64,000 bases of DNA from positions 1-64,000 of the forward strand of contig JBBRVW010000024.1 of assembly GCA_038246545.1 (NCBI GenBank), given 5' to 3'. The stretch is from JBBRVW01 sp038246545. Its GTDB lineage: Bacteria > Actinomycetota > Actinomycetes > JACCUZ01. Below, piece after piece: positions 36,338 through 44,544 of this stretch (position 1 is its first letter; every line of letters begins with the position of its first letter). Made by a program: the position numbers and the translations under genes. The notes beneath the pieces were generated by a model. That model was not told where the DNA came from. It saw only the letters and a list, made by a program, of their open reading frames with translations, and searched no databases.

Positions 36338-36376
36338 GTGCAGGACTGTGGTGGCGGAGGTGCGTGCCGACCATGA
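36338..36376 (+). CDS. Candidate leader peptide upstream of potA
   Basis: A 12-codon frame, MQDCGGGGACRP, starts at GTG 36338, seven bases after TAACGT (36325-36330), the same layout as leaderless genes here. Its TGA (36374-36376) overlaps the potA ATG in ATGA, and the potA ribosome-binding site GGAGGT (36356-36361) lies inside it. Ribosomes translating the peptide could control or couple potA translation. It has two cysteines and a run of four glycines. It is too short for any homology test, so coding is an inference from position alone. Confidence 0.35.
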   Translation: MQDCGGGGACRP

Positions 36377-37536
36377 CGGCTGAGGTCGCCGTGCGGCTGG
36401 TCGGTCTGCGCAAGGTCTTCCCGGCGCGCGGCGAGGACGACGTCGTCGCCGTCGACTCGGTCGACCTCGAGGTCGCGGATGGCGAGTTCTTCGCCATGCT
36501 CGGCCCGTCCGGCTCCGGCAAGACCACCGTGCTGCGGATGATCGCCGGCTTCGAGCGGCCCACCTCCGGCGAGGTCCACCTCGGTGGGCGCGACGTGACC
36601 CGCGACGCGCCGTCGGACCGCGACGTCAACACCGTCTTCCAGGACTACGCGCTGTTCCCGCACATGTCCGTGCAGGAGAACGTCGCCTACGGGCTCAAGG
36701 TCAAGGGCATCGGCCGCGCCGCGCGCCGCGCGCGGGCGACCGAGGCCCTCGAGAGCGTCCGGCTCGACGGCTTCGGGTCGCGGCGCCCCGGCCAGCTCTC
36801 GGGCGGCCAGCGCCAGCGGGTCGCGTTGGCCCGGGCCCTCGTCAACCGGCCTCGCGTGCTGCTGCTCGACGAGCCGCTCGGCGCCCTCGACCTCAAGCTG
36901 CGCGAACAGATGCAGGTCGAGCTCAAGGCGATCCAGCGCGACGTCGGCATCACCTTCGTCTTCGTCACCCACGACCAGGAGGAGGCCCTGACGATGAGCG
37001 ACCGCATCGCGGTCTTCCACCAGGGCCGGATCGAGCAGGTGGGCACGGCGCGCGACGTGTACGAGCAGCCCGCCTCGGCCTTCGTCGCAGGCTTCGTCGG
37101 CACCTCGAACCTTCTCAGCGGCGCGGTCGCGCAGGCGGTCCTCGGCGACCCGGCGCCGTCCACGGTGCGCCCGGAGAAGCTGCGGCTCGCACCGGCAGGT
37201 GCTACCGCACCGGGTGACGTCACCGCCGATGGCGTCGTCAGCGAGGTGGTCTACACCGGTGCCGCGACGCGGGTCCTGGTGCGGTTGGACGCCGGCGCCG
37301 ACCTCACGGTCCTCGTGCAGAACACCGGGGCGAGCGACGCGGTGCCCAGCCGCGGCGACCGGGTGCAGGTCGGATTCGCCCGCGAGCACGTCTACCGGGT
37401 GACCGGTGGCGCACCGACGCACGACGGCAGCAGCACGGCCGGGCTGGGAGGTCCGGCGGGCACCGCAGAGCAGGCAGACCAGGCAGTTCATCAGGACCGT
37501 GCGCGGGGCACGGCCGACCAGGGAGGGACCAGATGA
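36373..37536 (+). CDS. potA: Spermidine/putrescine ABC transporter ATP-binding protein
   Basis: This 387-residue ATPase drives polyamine import. Walker A GPSGSGKT is near residue 46, VFQDYALFPHMSVQENVAYG holds the Q-loop, LSGGQRQRVALARAL is the signature, LLLDEPLGALD is Walker B, and VTHDQEEALTMSD holds the switch histidine. A C-terminal TOBE/OB regulatory region follows (VRPEKLRLAP, VVYTGAATRVLVRL). A final disordered tail overlaps the binding-protein gene in ATGA. The ATG at 36373 is preferred because GGAGGT is upstream. Polyamine specificity is inferred from the whole operon; a related solute is possible. Confidence 0.9.
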   Translation: MTAEVAVRLVGLRKVFPARGEDDVVAVDSVDLEVADGEFFAMLGPSGSGKTTVLRMIAGFERPTSGEVHLGGRDVTRDAPSDRDVNTVFQDYALFPHMSVQENVAYGLKVKGIGRAARRARATEALESVRLDGFGSRRPGQLSGGQRQRVALARALVNRPRVLLLDEPLGALDLKLREQMQVELKAIQRDVGITFVFVTHDQEEALTMSDRIAVFHQGRIEQVGTARDVYEQPASAFVAGFVGTSNLLSGAVAQAVLGDPAPSTVRPEKLRLAPAGATAPGDVTADGVVSEVVYTGAATRVLVRLDAGADLTVLVQNTGASDAVPSRGDRVQVGFAREHVYRVTGGAPTHDGSSTAGLGGPAGTAEQADQAVHQDRARGTADQGGTR

Positions 37537-38765
37537 CCGGCAATCGACGACTCGTCGCGATCTCCGCCGCGGCCATGCTCGCGCTCGTCGCGTGCGGTGG
37601 CAGCAGCGGCGGCGGCGACACGACCACGGGCGCCACCGGCAGCGGCAACGAGGCGGCCGGCCAAGCGTTCACGCCGCCGAAGCTCAAGGCGCTGGACAAG
37701 CTCGGCACCGGTGAGGGCGAGCTCAACATCGTGGCCTGGGCCGGCTACGCCGAGGACGGCTCCACCGACCCCTCGGTCGACTGGGTGACGCCGTTCGAGA
37801 AGGCGACCGGCTGCCAGGTCAGCGTCAAGACCGCGCCGACCTCCGACGACATGGTCAACCTCATGAAGACCGGGCAGTACGACGTGGTGTCGGCGTCCGG
37901 CGACGCGTCGCTGCGGCTGATCGCCTCGGGTGACGTCGAGCCGGTCAACACCGACCTCGTGCCCAACTACGCCGACGTGTTCGACGGCCTGAAGATGAAG
38001 GCCTGGAACAGCGTCCAGGGTGTCTCCTACGGGATCCCCCACGGCCGTGGCGCGAACCTGCTCATGTACAACACCGACGTCGTGAAGCCGGCGCCCACCT
38101 CGTGGGGCGTGGTCTTCGACCAGGCGTCGCCGTACAAGGGGAAGGTGACGGCGTACGACTCGCCGATCTACATCGCCGACGCCGCGCTTTACCTCATGAA
38201 GACCAAGCCCGACCTCGGCATCAAGAACCCGTACGCCCTCGACGACAAGCAGTTCACCGCCGCGGTCGACCTTCTCAAGAAGCAGAACGTCCTCATCGGC
38301 GAGTACTGGTCGGATTACCTGAAGGCGCAGCAGGCGTTCGACACAGGTGACACGGTGCTCGGCACGACCTGGCAAATTATCGCCAACTACGTCGCGGCGG
38401 ACAAGAAGGTGAAAGTCGAGGCCGTGCTGCCGAGCGAGGGCTCGACGGGCTGGTCGGACACCTGGATGGTCGCGACCAAGAGCCAGCACAAGAGCTGCGC
38501 CTACCTCTGGATGAACCACATCATCAGCCCCAAGGCGAACGCCGAGGTGGCCGAGTGGTTCGGCGAGGCGCCGGCCAACAGCAAGTCCTGCGCCGAGACG
38601 TCGGACAAGTCGTTCTGCGACACGTTCCACGCCAGTGACGAGGCCTACTTCGACCAGGTCTGGTACTGGAACACGCCGATCACGCAGTGCCTCGACGGCC
38701 GCACCGACGTCCAGTGCAAGGACTACGGCGACTGGACGACGGCCTGGCAGGAGATCAAGGGCTGA
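37533..38765 (+). CDS. potD: Spermidine/putrescine ABC transporter substrate-binding lipoprotein
   Basis: The 410-residue lipoprotein has a signal peptide and lipobox LVAC with Cys21, then a Gly/Ser/Thr linker. The mature domain begins LNIVAWAGYAEDGS and continues with a PotD-like periplasmic-binding fold (YDVVSASGDASLRLIASGDVEPVN, VSYGIPHGRGANLLMYNTD). It binds a polyamine or similar cation. Its placement between the ATPase and the two permeases shows an unusual order (A-D-B-C). GAGGGACC lies upstream. Confidence 0.88.
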   Translation: MTGNRRLVAISAAAMLALVACGGSSGGGDTTTGATGSGNEAAGQAFTPPKLKALDKLGTGEGELNIVAWAGYAEDGSTDPSVDWVTPFEKATGCQVSVKTAPTSDDMVNLMKTGQYDVVSASGDASLRLIASGDVEPVNTDLVPNYADVFDGLKMKAWNSVQGVSYGIPHGRGANLLMYNTDVVKPAPTSWGVVFDQASPYKGKVTAYDSPIYIADAALYLMKTKPDLGIKNPYALDDKQFTAAVDLLKKQNVLIGEYWSDYLKAQQAFDTGDTVLGTTWQIIANYVAADKKVKVEAVLPSEGSTGWSDTWMVATKSQHKSCAYLWMNHIISPKANAEVAEWFGEAPANSKSCAETSDKSFCDTFHASDEAYFDQVWYWNTPITQCLDGRTDVQCKDYGDWTTAWQEIKG

Positions 38766-38796
38766 GTCCGGTCGGGAGCAGGAGGACGGTGACACG

Positions 38797-39657
38797 GTGA
38801 GGCGCTTCTCGAGCGTCCTGCACCGGCACCCGCGGTTGCGGCTGGTGCTGCTGCTGTCGGCACCGATGCTGGTGCTCGTCGTGGTCTACCTCGGCGCGCT
38901 CGCCGTCCTCCTGCTCTCGGCGTTCTGGTCTACCGACGTCTTCACCGGCAACGTGGTCAAGACCTTCACGCTGGACAACTTCCGCGACGTCGTCAGCAGC
39001 TCGACGTACCGCACGGTGATCGTCCGTACCGTGCTCGTCGCGGTGTCGGTGACGGTGATCTGCGCGGTGCTGGCGTTCCCCATGGCGTTCTACATGGCCA
39101 AGGTCGCCTCGCCGCGGGCGCGGCGGCTGCTCGTGGTCGCGGTGCTCACCCCGCTGTGGGCCAGCTACCTCGTGAAGGCCTACGCGTGGCGGTCGATGCT
39201 CGCCGGCGACGGCGTCGTCAACTGGGCGCTCGGCCCTATCGGCATGCACGGCCCCGGCTTCGGGCTGCCGGCCACCGTGATCGTGCTGTCCTACCTGTGG
39301 CTGCCGTACATGATCCTGCCGGTCTACGCCGGGCTCGAGCGGTTGCCCGACTCGCTGCTGGAGGCGTCCGGCGACCTCGGCGCGAAGGCCGGCCGCACCT
39401 TCCGGTCGGTGGTGGCGCCGCTGGCGTTCCCGGCTGTCGTCGCGGGCGCGATCTTCACGTTCTCGCTCAGCCTCGGGGACTACATCACCGTGCAGATCGT
39501 CGGCGGCAAGAGCCAGCTGCTCGGCAACCTGATCCAGGGCAACTCCGGGGCGGCCAACAACCTGCCGCTCGCGGCGGCGCTCGCCGCCGTACCCGTCCTG
39601 ATCATGGTGGTCTTCCTGCTCGGTGTCCGGCGCACCGGCGCCCTGGACAACTTGTGA
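38797..39657 (+). CDS. potB: Spermidine/putrescine ABC transporter permease, PotB type
   Basis: This 286-residue integral membrane protein has six predicted helices, starting with LVLLLSAPMLVLVVVYLGALAVLLLSAFW. The EAA loop is LLEASGDLGAKAGRTFRSVVAPLAFPAV (about 185-212), which docks on PotA. AYAWRSMLAGDGVVNWALG is typical of PotB. The start is GTG at 38797 with AGGAGG about ten bases upstream. A palindrome of 69 bases separates it from potC. Confidence 0.88.
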   Translation: MRRFSSVLHRHPRLRLVLLLSAPMLVLVVVYLGALAVLLLSAFWSTDVFTGNVVKTFTLDNFRDVVSSSTYRTVIVRTVLVAVSVTVICAVLAFPMAFYMAKVASPRARRLLVVAVLTPLWASYLVKAYAWRSMLAGDGVVNWALGPIGMHGPGFGLPATVIVLSYLWLPYMILPVYAGLERLPDSLLEASGDLGAKAGRTFRSVVAPLAFPAVVAGAIFTFSLSLGDYITVQIVGGKSQLLGNLIQGNSGAANNLPLAAALAAVPVLIMVVFLLGVRRTGALDNL

Positions 39658-39660
39658 CTA

Positions 39661-39729
39661 CCCCACGGAATCGCTCGCGGCTCCGTAGCGCGCCTTACAC
39701 CTCGTGCCTACGCCCGCGATTCCGCGGGG
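39661..39729. repeat. Inverted repeat between potB and potC
   Basis: Arms CCCCACGGAATCGC (39661-39674) and GCGATTCCGCGGGG (39716-39729) match at 13 of 14 positions. Inside, CGTAG and CTACG can form a second stem, giving a branched structure. It fills most of the 112-base gap inside an operon, so it is unlikely to be a full terminator. It may set the relative level of the two permease messages or be an inserted extragenic repeat. Confidence 0.5.
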
Positions 39730-39769
39730 ATCCCGGAAGCCCCATGGCGGGCCGGCAAGGAGGAGCGGC

Positions 39770-40582
39770 ATGACGTTGTCGCGCGGCGCACGGGCCGCCC
39801 TCGCCGGCGTGATGGCGCTGGGGCTCGCCATCGTCGACGTGCCGCTGCTCGTCGTCGTGATCTCGTCGTTCAACACCGACAAGACCTTCGGCTGGCCGCC
39901 GAGCGGGGTCACCCTCGAGTGGTGGCACCGGGCCTGGGACAACCCGGGCGCCCGGGCGGCGCTGGCGACCTCGGTGAAGGCCGGGCTCGGGGCGACGGCG
40001 GTCGCGCTGGTGCTCGGGACGATGGCGGCGTTCGCCGTGGGGCGCTACCGGTTCTTCGGCCGCGACACCGTGTCGATCCTGGTCGTGCTGCCGATCGCGC
40101 TGCCCGGCATCGTCACCGGCATCGCCCTGTCCAACGCCATCAGGACCACGCTGACGCCGCTCGGGATCAGCTTCGGGATGTTCACGGTCATCGTCGGCCA
40201 CGCGACCTTCTGCGTGGTGGTTGTCTACAACAACGTGTTGGCACGGCTGCGGCGTACCGGCGGCTCGCTGGAGGAGGCATCGATGGACCTCGGCGCCGAC
40301 GTGTTCCAGACCTTCCGGCTGGTGACCTTCCCGGCCATGCGCTCGGCCCTGCTCGCCGGCGGTCTGCTCGCGTTCGCGCTGTCGTTCGACGAGATCATCG
40401 TCACGACCTTCACCGCCGGCCCGCGGGTGCAGACCCTGCCGCTGTGGATCTTCTCGAACCTGGCACGACCGAACCAGGCACCGGTCGTCGCGGTGGTCGC
40501 GGCCCTGCTCGTCCTGCTCTCCGTGGTGCCGGTCTGGCTGGCCCAGCGGGTGTCCGCCGACCCGGCCGGCGGCCGGCTCTAG
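39770..40582 (+). CDS. potC: Spermidine/putrescine ABC transporter permease, PotC type
   Basis: The 270-residue permease pairs with PotB. ALAGVMALGLAIVDVPLLVVVISSFN is the first helix, ATSVKAGLGATAVALVLGTMAAFAVGRYRF the second, and the EAA loop is LEEASMDLGADVFQTFRLVTFPAMRSALLAG. ALSFDEIIVTTFTAGPRVQTLPLWIF is characteristic of PotC. GGAGGAG lies five to ten bases before ATG 39770, which I prefer to a longer upstream frame. It is the last gene of the operon. Confidence 0.88.
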   Translation: MTLSRGARAALAGVMALGLAIVDVPLLVVVISSFNTDKTFGWPPSGVTLEWWHRAWDNPGARAALATSVKAGLGATAVALVLGTMAAFAVGRYRFFGRDTVSILVVLPIALPGIVTGIALSNAIRTTLTPLGISFGMFTVIVGHATFCVVVVYNNVLARLRRTGGSLEEASMDLGADVFQTFRLVTFPAMRSALLAGGLLAFALSFDEIIVTTFTAGPRVQTLPLWIFSNLARPNQAPVVAVVAALLVLLSVVPVWLAQRVSADPAGGRL

Positions 40583-40619
40583 CCCGCCCTCCCCCCCCGG
40601 GCGCCCCGCGCCCCGCGCC

Positions 40620-40672
40620 AAGATCCTTTGTGCGCCGACACACCGCGCCGCCGGCGTGTCCGGTGTGTCGCC
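40620..40672. repeat. Extragenic palindrome, family A, copy 2 (decayed)
   Basis: AAGATCCTTTGTGCG at 40620-40634 matches the left arm of the element at 3566-3632, but the right outer arm is lost. The inner stem CGACACACC / GGTGTGTCG is perfect and is extended by TGCG / CGCA. It sits after potC and before the small membrane-protein gene, where it could end the pot transcript. The shared left arm shows that this is a dispersed repeat. Confidence 0.65.
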
Positions 40673-40757
40673 GCACATTCGGGTGGGGGATGGCGCCGCG
40701 CGCCGCCCGGCCACGGCCACCGGGTGCGGGCGTCGCGGGGACCGTACGCTCGGGACC

Positions 40758-40973
40758 GTGCCTCGAACCCGCCGCAGCCCGCGCTACGCGGCCTTCCTGG
40801 TCACCGGTGCGGTGGTCGGGCTGGTCGTCGCCCTGGTGCTCGCGTTCGGTCCCGGCTCGACCGTGGACGACCCCCGTCGGCTGCTCGCGTACCTCTGCGC
40901 GCTGCTGGCCGGGATCGGTGCCCTGCTCGGCGGTGCCGTGGCCGTCCTCGTCGAGGGCCGTCGACGCTCCTGA
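40758..40973 (+). CDS. Small two-helix membrane protein upstream of purF
   Basis: The 71-residue protein has a basic N-terminus (PRTRRSPRYA), two hydrophobic helices (about 10-30 and 42-65) joined by GPGSTVDDPRRLL, and a basic C-terminus (EGRRRS). It is a hairpin inner-membrane protein of unknown function, similar in layout to small actinobacterial membrane proteins. GTG 40758 follows TACGCT by seven bases, suggesting a leaderless message. The 291-base gap to purF holds no other recognisable gene. Confidence 0.7.
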   Translation: MPRTRRSPRYAAFLVTGAVVGLVVALVLAFGPGSTVDDPRRLLAYLCALLAGIGALLGGAVAVLVEGRRRS

Positions 40974-41264
40974 GCGGCTCCCCGGACGGGCCGAGAGCGA
41001 GAGCGGCCCCGTTGAAGCGCCGGGAAGCGGTCGCCGGACGGGGCCACTTCGCTCGCATCACCCCGCGAGGGCCGCTCGAGGACGGCGGGACGCGGCAACC
41101 TGCCTCCGTGTCCCGGCTGCTCTGCCATGAGTCCCGTCCTGCGCGAGCGGGGGTATGGGCGAGCTGACCGCCCCGCCGCTCGTCGCGGGAGAAGTCGTTC
41201 GGCAGGCGGGACGCGGGGTGGCGGTCGTCCGGGGCCGCCCGGGCAGCCCCGTAGACTCGGGGCC

Positions 41265-42863
41265 GTGCCCGGTGGCGACGGACGGCTGAACCTCGACCTC
41301 GACCCCTCCGACCGCGGACCCCAGGACTCCTGCGGGGTCTTCGGCGTCTGGACGGGGGACCGCTCCGGCGACGACCCCACCGAAGTCGCGAAGCTCACCT
41401 ACTTCGGTCTGTACGCCCTGCAGCACCGTGGCCAGGAGTCGGCCGGCATCGCGGTGAGCAACGGCTCGCAGATCCTCGTCTACAAGGACATGGGCCTGGT
41501 GGCGCAGGTCTTCGACGAGGGGCACCTCGGCGCCCTGCGCGGCCACCTCGCGATCGGCCACACCCGCTACTCGACCACCGGCTCCAGCGTGTGGGAAAAC
41601 GCCCAGCCCACCTTCCGTTCCACGGCGGCCGGCTCGATCGCGCTGGGCCACAACGGCAACCTCACCAACACCCGCGACCTGCTCGAGCTGGTCGAGAAGC
41701 GCGCGGCCGAGAGCGGCCAGCTCAGCTACGAGGGCGCGGCGCCCACCGCCGAGGAGACCCGCCGCTGGCGCGACGGCATGCGCGCCCGCCACTCCGCGCT
41801 GCACTCCACCACCGACACCGAGATCGTCACGGCGCTGCTGGCGTCGTACCCCGACCACTCGCTGGAGCAGGCGGCGCTCGACGTCCTGCCGCAGCTGCGC
41901 GGCGCGTTCTCGCTGGTCTTCATGGACGAGGAGACGCTGTACGCCGCCCGCGACCCGCAGGGCATCCGGCCGCTCGTGCTCGGCCGGCTCGAGCGGGGCT
42001 GGGTCGTCGCCAGCGAGACCGCGGCGCTGGACATCGTCGGCGCCGCCCAGGTCCGCGAGATCGAGCCCGGCGAGCTGATCTCGATCGACGCGCACGGCCT
42101 GCGGTCGTCGCGGTTCGCCGACGCCGAGCCGAAGGGCTGCCTGTTCGAGTACGTCTACCTGGCGCGGCCGGACACCAAGATCGCCGGCCGGTCCGTGCAC
42201 GCCACTCGCGTCGAGGTCGGCCGCCGGCTCGCGGTAGAGGCCCCGACCGTCGCCGACCTGGTCATCCCGGTGCCGGAGTCCGGCACGCCCGCCGCGGTCG
42301 GCTACTCGCAGGGCAGCGGTATCCCCTACGGCCTCGGCCTGGTGAAGAACTCCTACGTCGGCCGCACCTTCATCCAGCCCAGCCAGACCATCCGGCAGCT
42401 CGGCATCCGGCTCAAGCTCAACCCGCTGCGCGAGGTGATCGCGGGCCAGCGGCTGGTCGTGGTCGACGACTCGATCGTGCGCGGCAACACCCAACGCGCG
42501 CTGGTGCGGATGCTGCGCGAGGCCGGCGCCGCCGAGGTGCACGTCCGCATCTCCTCGCCCCCGGTGAAGTGGCCATGCTTCTACGGCATCGACTTCGCCT
42601 CGCCGGCCGAGCTGATCGCGAACGGCCTCACCATCGACGAGATCCGCACCTCGATCGACGCCGACTCGCTGGCGTACATCTCGCTCGAGGGCCTGGTCGC
42701 CGCCACCGAGCAGCCGACGGAGAACCTCTGCCGCGCCTGCTTCGACGGGGTCTACCCGGTCGAGCTGCCCGAGCCCGAGCTGCTCGGCAAGCACCTGCTC
42801 GAGGTCGAGCCGGCCTCGCTGCTCGGCGGGGCCGGCGCCGCCGACGCGCTCACCCGCCCGTGA
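41265..42863 (+). CDS. purF: Amidophosphoribosyltransferase
   Basis: The 532-residue enzyme performs the first committed purine step, moving glutamine amide nitrogen to PRPP. A short N-terminal propeptide-like stretch precedes the class II glutaminase cysteine in DSCGVFGVW, so processing to expose Cys is likely. LGHNGNLTNT and HRGQESAGI complete the glutaminase site, and VVDDSIVRGNT (about 400) is the PRPP-binding motif. Four cysteines suited to an iron-sulfur cluster are visible in part (CFYGIDF, LCRACFDG). GTG 41265 follows TAGACT by seven bases, so the message is probably leaderless. It overlaps purM by four bases. Confidence 0.97.
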   Translation: MPGGDGRLNLDLDPSDRGPQDSCGVFGVWTGDRSGDDPTEVAKLTYFGLYALQHRGQESAGIAVSNGSQILVYKDMGLVAQVFDEGHLGALRGHLAIGHTRYSTTGSSVWENAQPTFRSTAAGSIALGHNGNLTNTRDLLELVEKRAAESGQLSYEGAAPTAEETRRWRDGMRARHSALHSTTDTEIVTALLASYPDHSLEQAALDVLPQLRGAFSLVFMDEETLYAARDPQGIRPLVLGRLERGWVVASETAALDIVGAAQVREIEPGELISIDAHGLRSSRFADAEPKGCLFEYVYLARPDTKIAGRSVHATRVEVGRRLAVEAPTVADLVIPVPESGTPAAVGYSQGSGIPYGLGLVKNSYVGRTFIQPSQTIRQLGIRLKLNPLREVIAGQRLVVVDDSIVRGNTQRALVRMLREAGAAEVHVRISSPPVKWPCFYGIDFASPAELIANGLTIDEIRTSIDADSLAYISLEGLVAATEQPTENLCRACFDGVYPVELPEPELLGKHLLEVEPASLLGGAGAADALTRP

Positions 42864-43924
42864 CCGCCCCGCAGGGCGCGAGCTACGCCGCCGCCGGCGT
42901 CGACATCGAGGCCGGCGACCGCGCCGTCGAGCTGATGAAGGCCTGGGTCGCGAAGGCGTCCCGCCCCGAGGTGGTCGGCGGCATCGGCGGCTTCGCGGGG
43001 CTGTTCGACGCCAGCGCACTCACGTCCTACCGCCGGCCGCTGCTGGCGAGCTCCACCGACGGCGTCGGCACCAAGGTCGCCATCGCGGCGGCCGCCGACC
43101 GGCACGACACCATCGGCCACGACCTGGTCGGCATGGTCGTCGACGACCTCGTGGTGTGCGGTGCCGAGCCGCTGTTCATGACCGACTACATCGCCTGCGG
43201 CCAGGTCGTGCCGGAGCGCATCGCGAGCATCGTCAAGGGGATCGCGGAGGGCTGCGTCCTCGCCGGCTGTGCGCTGGTTGGCGGCGAGACCGCCGAGCAC
43301 CCCGGCCTCCTCGGCCCCGACGAGTACGACGTGGCCGGTGCCGCCACCGGTGTCGTCGAGGCCGACTCCCTGCTGGGGCCGGGCCGGGTCCGGGCCGGCG
43401 ACGTGCTCGTCGCGATGTCGTCGTCCGGGCTGCACTCCAACGGCTACTCCCTGGTGCGGCACGTGCTGCTCTCGTCGGCCGGGGCCGGCTGGCGGCTGGA
43501 CCGCGAGGTGCCCGAGCTGGGTCGCCCGCTGGTCGACGAGCTGCTCGAGCCGACCCGCATCTACGCGCTCGACGCCCTCGCGCTGGTCGCCGGGGTCGAG
43601 GTGCACGCGATGAGCCACGTCACCGGCGGCGGCCTCGCCGCGAACCTCGCCCGCGTCCTGCCCCAGCACCTGTCGGCGTACGTCGACCGCGGCACGTGGA
43701 CCCCGCAGCCGGTGTTCGGCGTGGTGCAGGAGGTCGGCGGCATCGCCGAGGCCGAGCTCGAGCGCACCCTCAACCGGGGCGTCGGCATGGTGGCCGTCGT
43801 GCCGGCGGACGTCGCCGACGCCGCGGTGGCGCTGCTCACCGGCCGCGGTCTACCGGCGTGGGTCGCCGGCGAGGTGAGTACGGGCGACGGCTCCGTGACT
43901 CTCCGGGGCAGCCACCCCGCCTGA
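42860..43924 (+). CDS. purM: Phosphoribosylformylglycinamidine cyclo-ligase (AIR synthetase)
   Basis: This 354-residue enzyme closes the imidazole ring of AIR with ATP. It begins SYAAAGVDIEAGDRAVELMKAWV, with LLASSTDGVGTKVAIA, the nucleotide-binding VDDLVVCGAEPLFMTDYIA and MSHVTGGGLAANLARVLP. The GTG start overlaps the purF stop (GTGA). It is followed by a 19-base-arm hairpin facing the DUF3073 gene. Confidence 0.97.
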   Translation: MTAPQGASYAAAGVDIEAGDRAVELMKAWVAKASRPEVVGGIGGFAGLFDASALTSYRRPLLASSTDGVGTKVAIAAAADRHDTIGHDLVGMVVDDLVVCGAEPLFMTDYIACGQVVPERIASIVKGIAEGCVLAGCALVGGETAEHPGLLGPDEYDVAGAATGVVEADSLLGPGRVRAGDVLVAMSSSGLHSNGYSLVRHVLLSSAGAGWRLDREVPELGRPLVDELLEPTRIYALDALALVAGVEVHAMSHVTGGGLAANLARVLPQHLSAYVDRGTWTPQPVFGVVQEVGGIAEAELERTLNRGVGMVAVVPADVADAAVALLTGRGLPAWVAGEVSTGDGSVTLRGSHPA

Positions 43925-44028
43925 CCCTGCCCGATGCGCGCCTGACCGGGCCCGAGCCGGCGAGGCCGTCACTGGATCCGGGCCTGACCGTGGCGTCCTG
44001 GGGTCGACCGCGGCATGCACGCCACTGT

Positions 44029-44068
44029 CGCCCCCAGTCGATCACGGGACCGTGATCAACTGGGGGCG
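44029..44068. terminator. Bidirectional hairpin between convergent purM and DUF3073 (family B)
   Basis: Arms of 19 bases, CGCCCCCAGTCGATCACGG (44029-44047) and CCGTGATCAACTGGGGGCG (44050-44068), match except at one position, with a GA loop. This is one of the strongest hairpins in the window and sits between two converging genes. Its centre repeats the GATCACG core seen at 11051, 24379 and 24447. A bidirectional terminator role is likely. Confidence 0.7.
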
Positions 44069-44108
44069 GCGCAGGCGGGGTGAGGTGGTGCGCAGAGGGT
44101 GGGGTGGG

Positions 44109-44291
44109 TCAGCGGCTCTCGCCGGCTGCCCACTCGTCGTACTCGTCCTTCTCCGTCTCGGTCATGTCCGACCGCTCGACGGAACCGGATGCGAGCTCGC
44201 GTTGCAGCGCCGCGAAATCGGTGCCCTGCGAGCTGTACTTCAGCTCGCGAGCAACCTTGGTCTGCTTCGCCTTGGCTCGGCCGCGCCCCAT
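44109..44291 (-). CDS. DUF3073 family protein
   Basis: The 60-residue protein matches the actinobacterial DUF3073 family: MGRGRAKAKQTKVARELKYSSQ, then FAALQRELASG and DEYDEWAAG. The N-terminal half is very basic and the C-terminal half acidic. It is small, soluble and probably conserved, with no known function. Placement next to purM is shared by many actinomycetes. GAGGGGG lies about eight bases before the ATG. It is convergent with purM. Confidence 0.88.
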   Translation of the reverse strand: MGRGRAKAKQTKVARELKYSSQGTDFAALQRELASGSVERSDMTETEKDEYDEWAAGESR

Positions 44292-44414
44292 GGCTCGACC
44301 CCCTCATGAGTCAACGGGGCGGCCAGCGCGTGGCGGCCCCGGGTTCAGTGTCTCTTCGTGGGTGCAACGGTACATGGCGCCCGGGTGTTCCGGCATCCCG
44401 CCGAGCCGGTGGTC

Positions 44415-44544
44415 CGGCCGCTGGACCGCGAGGTCGCCCGCCGACCCGACGTCGGCCCCGGGTCAGGCCGGCCGACCGGCAGCCGGCGGCCGCTGGACCT
44501 CGGCCCGCCATCGGCCCGCCGCCGGCCCCGGGTCAGGCCGGCCG
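44415..44544. repeat. Two imperfect tandem repeats overlapping the 3' end of the dehydrogenase gene
   Basis: CGGCCGCTGGACC occurs at 44415-44427 and 44487-44499, and CGGCCCCGGGTCAGGCCGG starts at 44453 and again at 44523. The period is 70-72 bases, with diverged sequence between. The second copy contains the stop codon of the dehydrogenase (TCA at 44533-44535 on the plus strand). A duplication of the gene end has produced the 241-base gap, which otherwise has no gene. Confidence 0.6.

Noticed and set aside
41074..41264. Extra N-terminal coding for purF from ATG 41127
   Set aside because: The added 46 residues are Arg/Gly/Pro-rich with no homology, and TAGACT plus GTG 41265 gives a better start.
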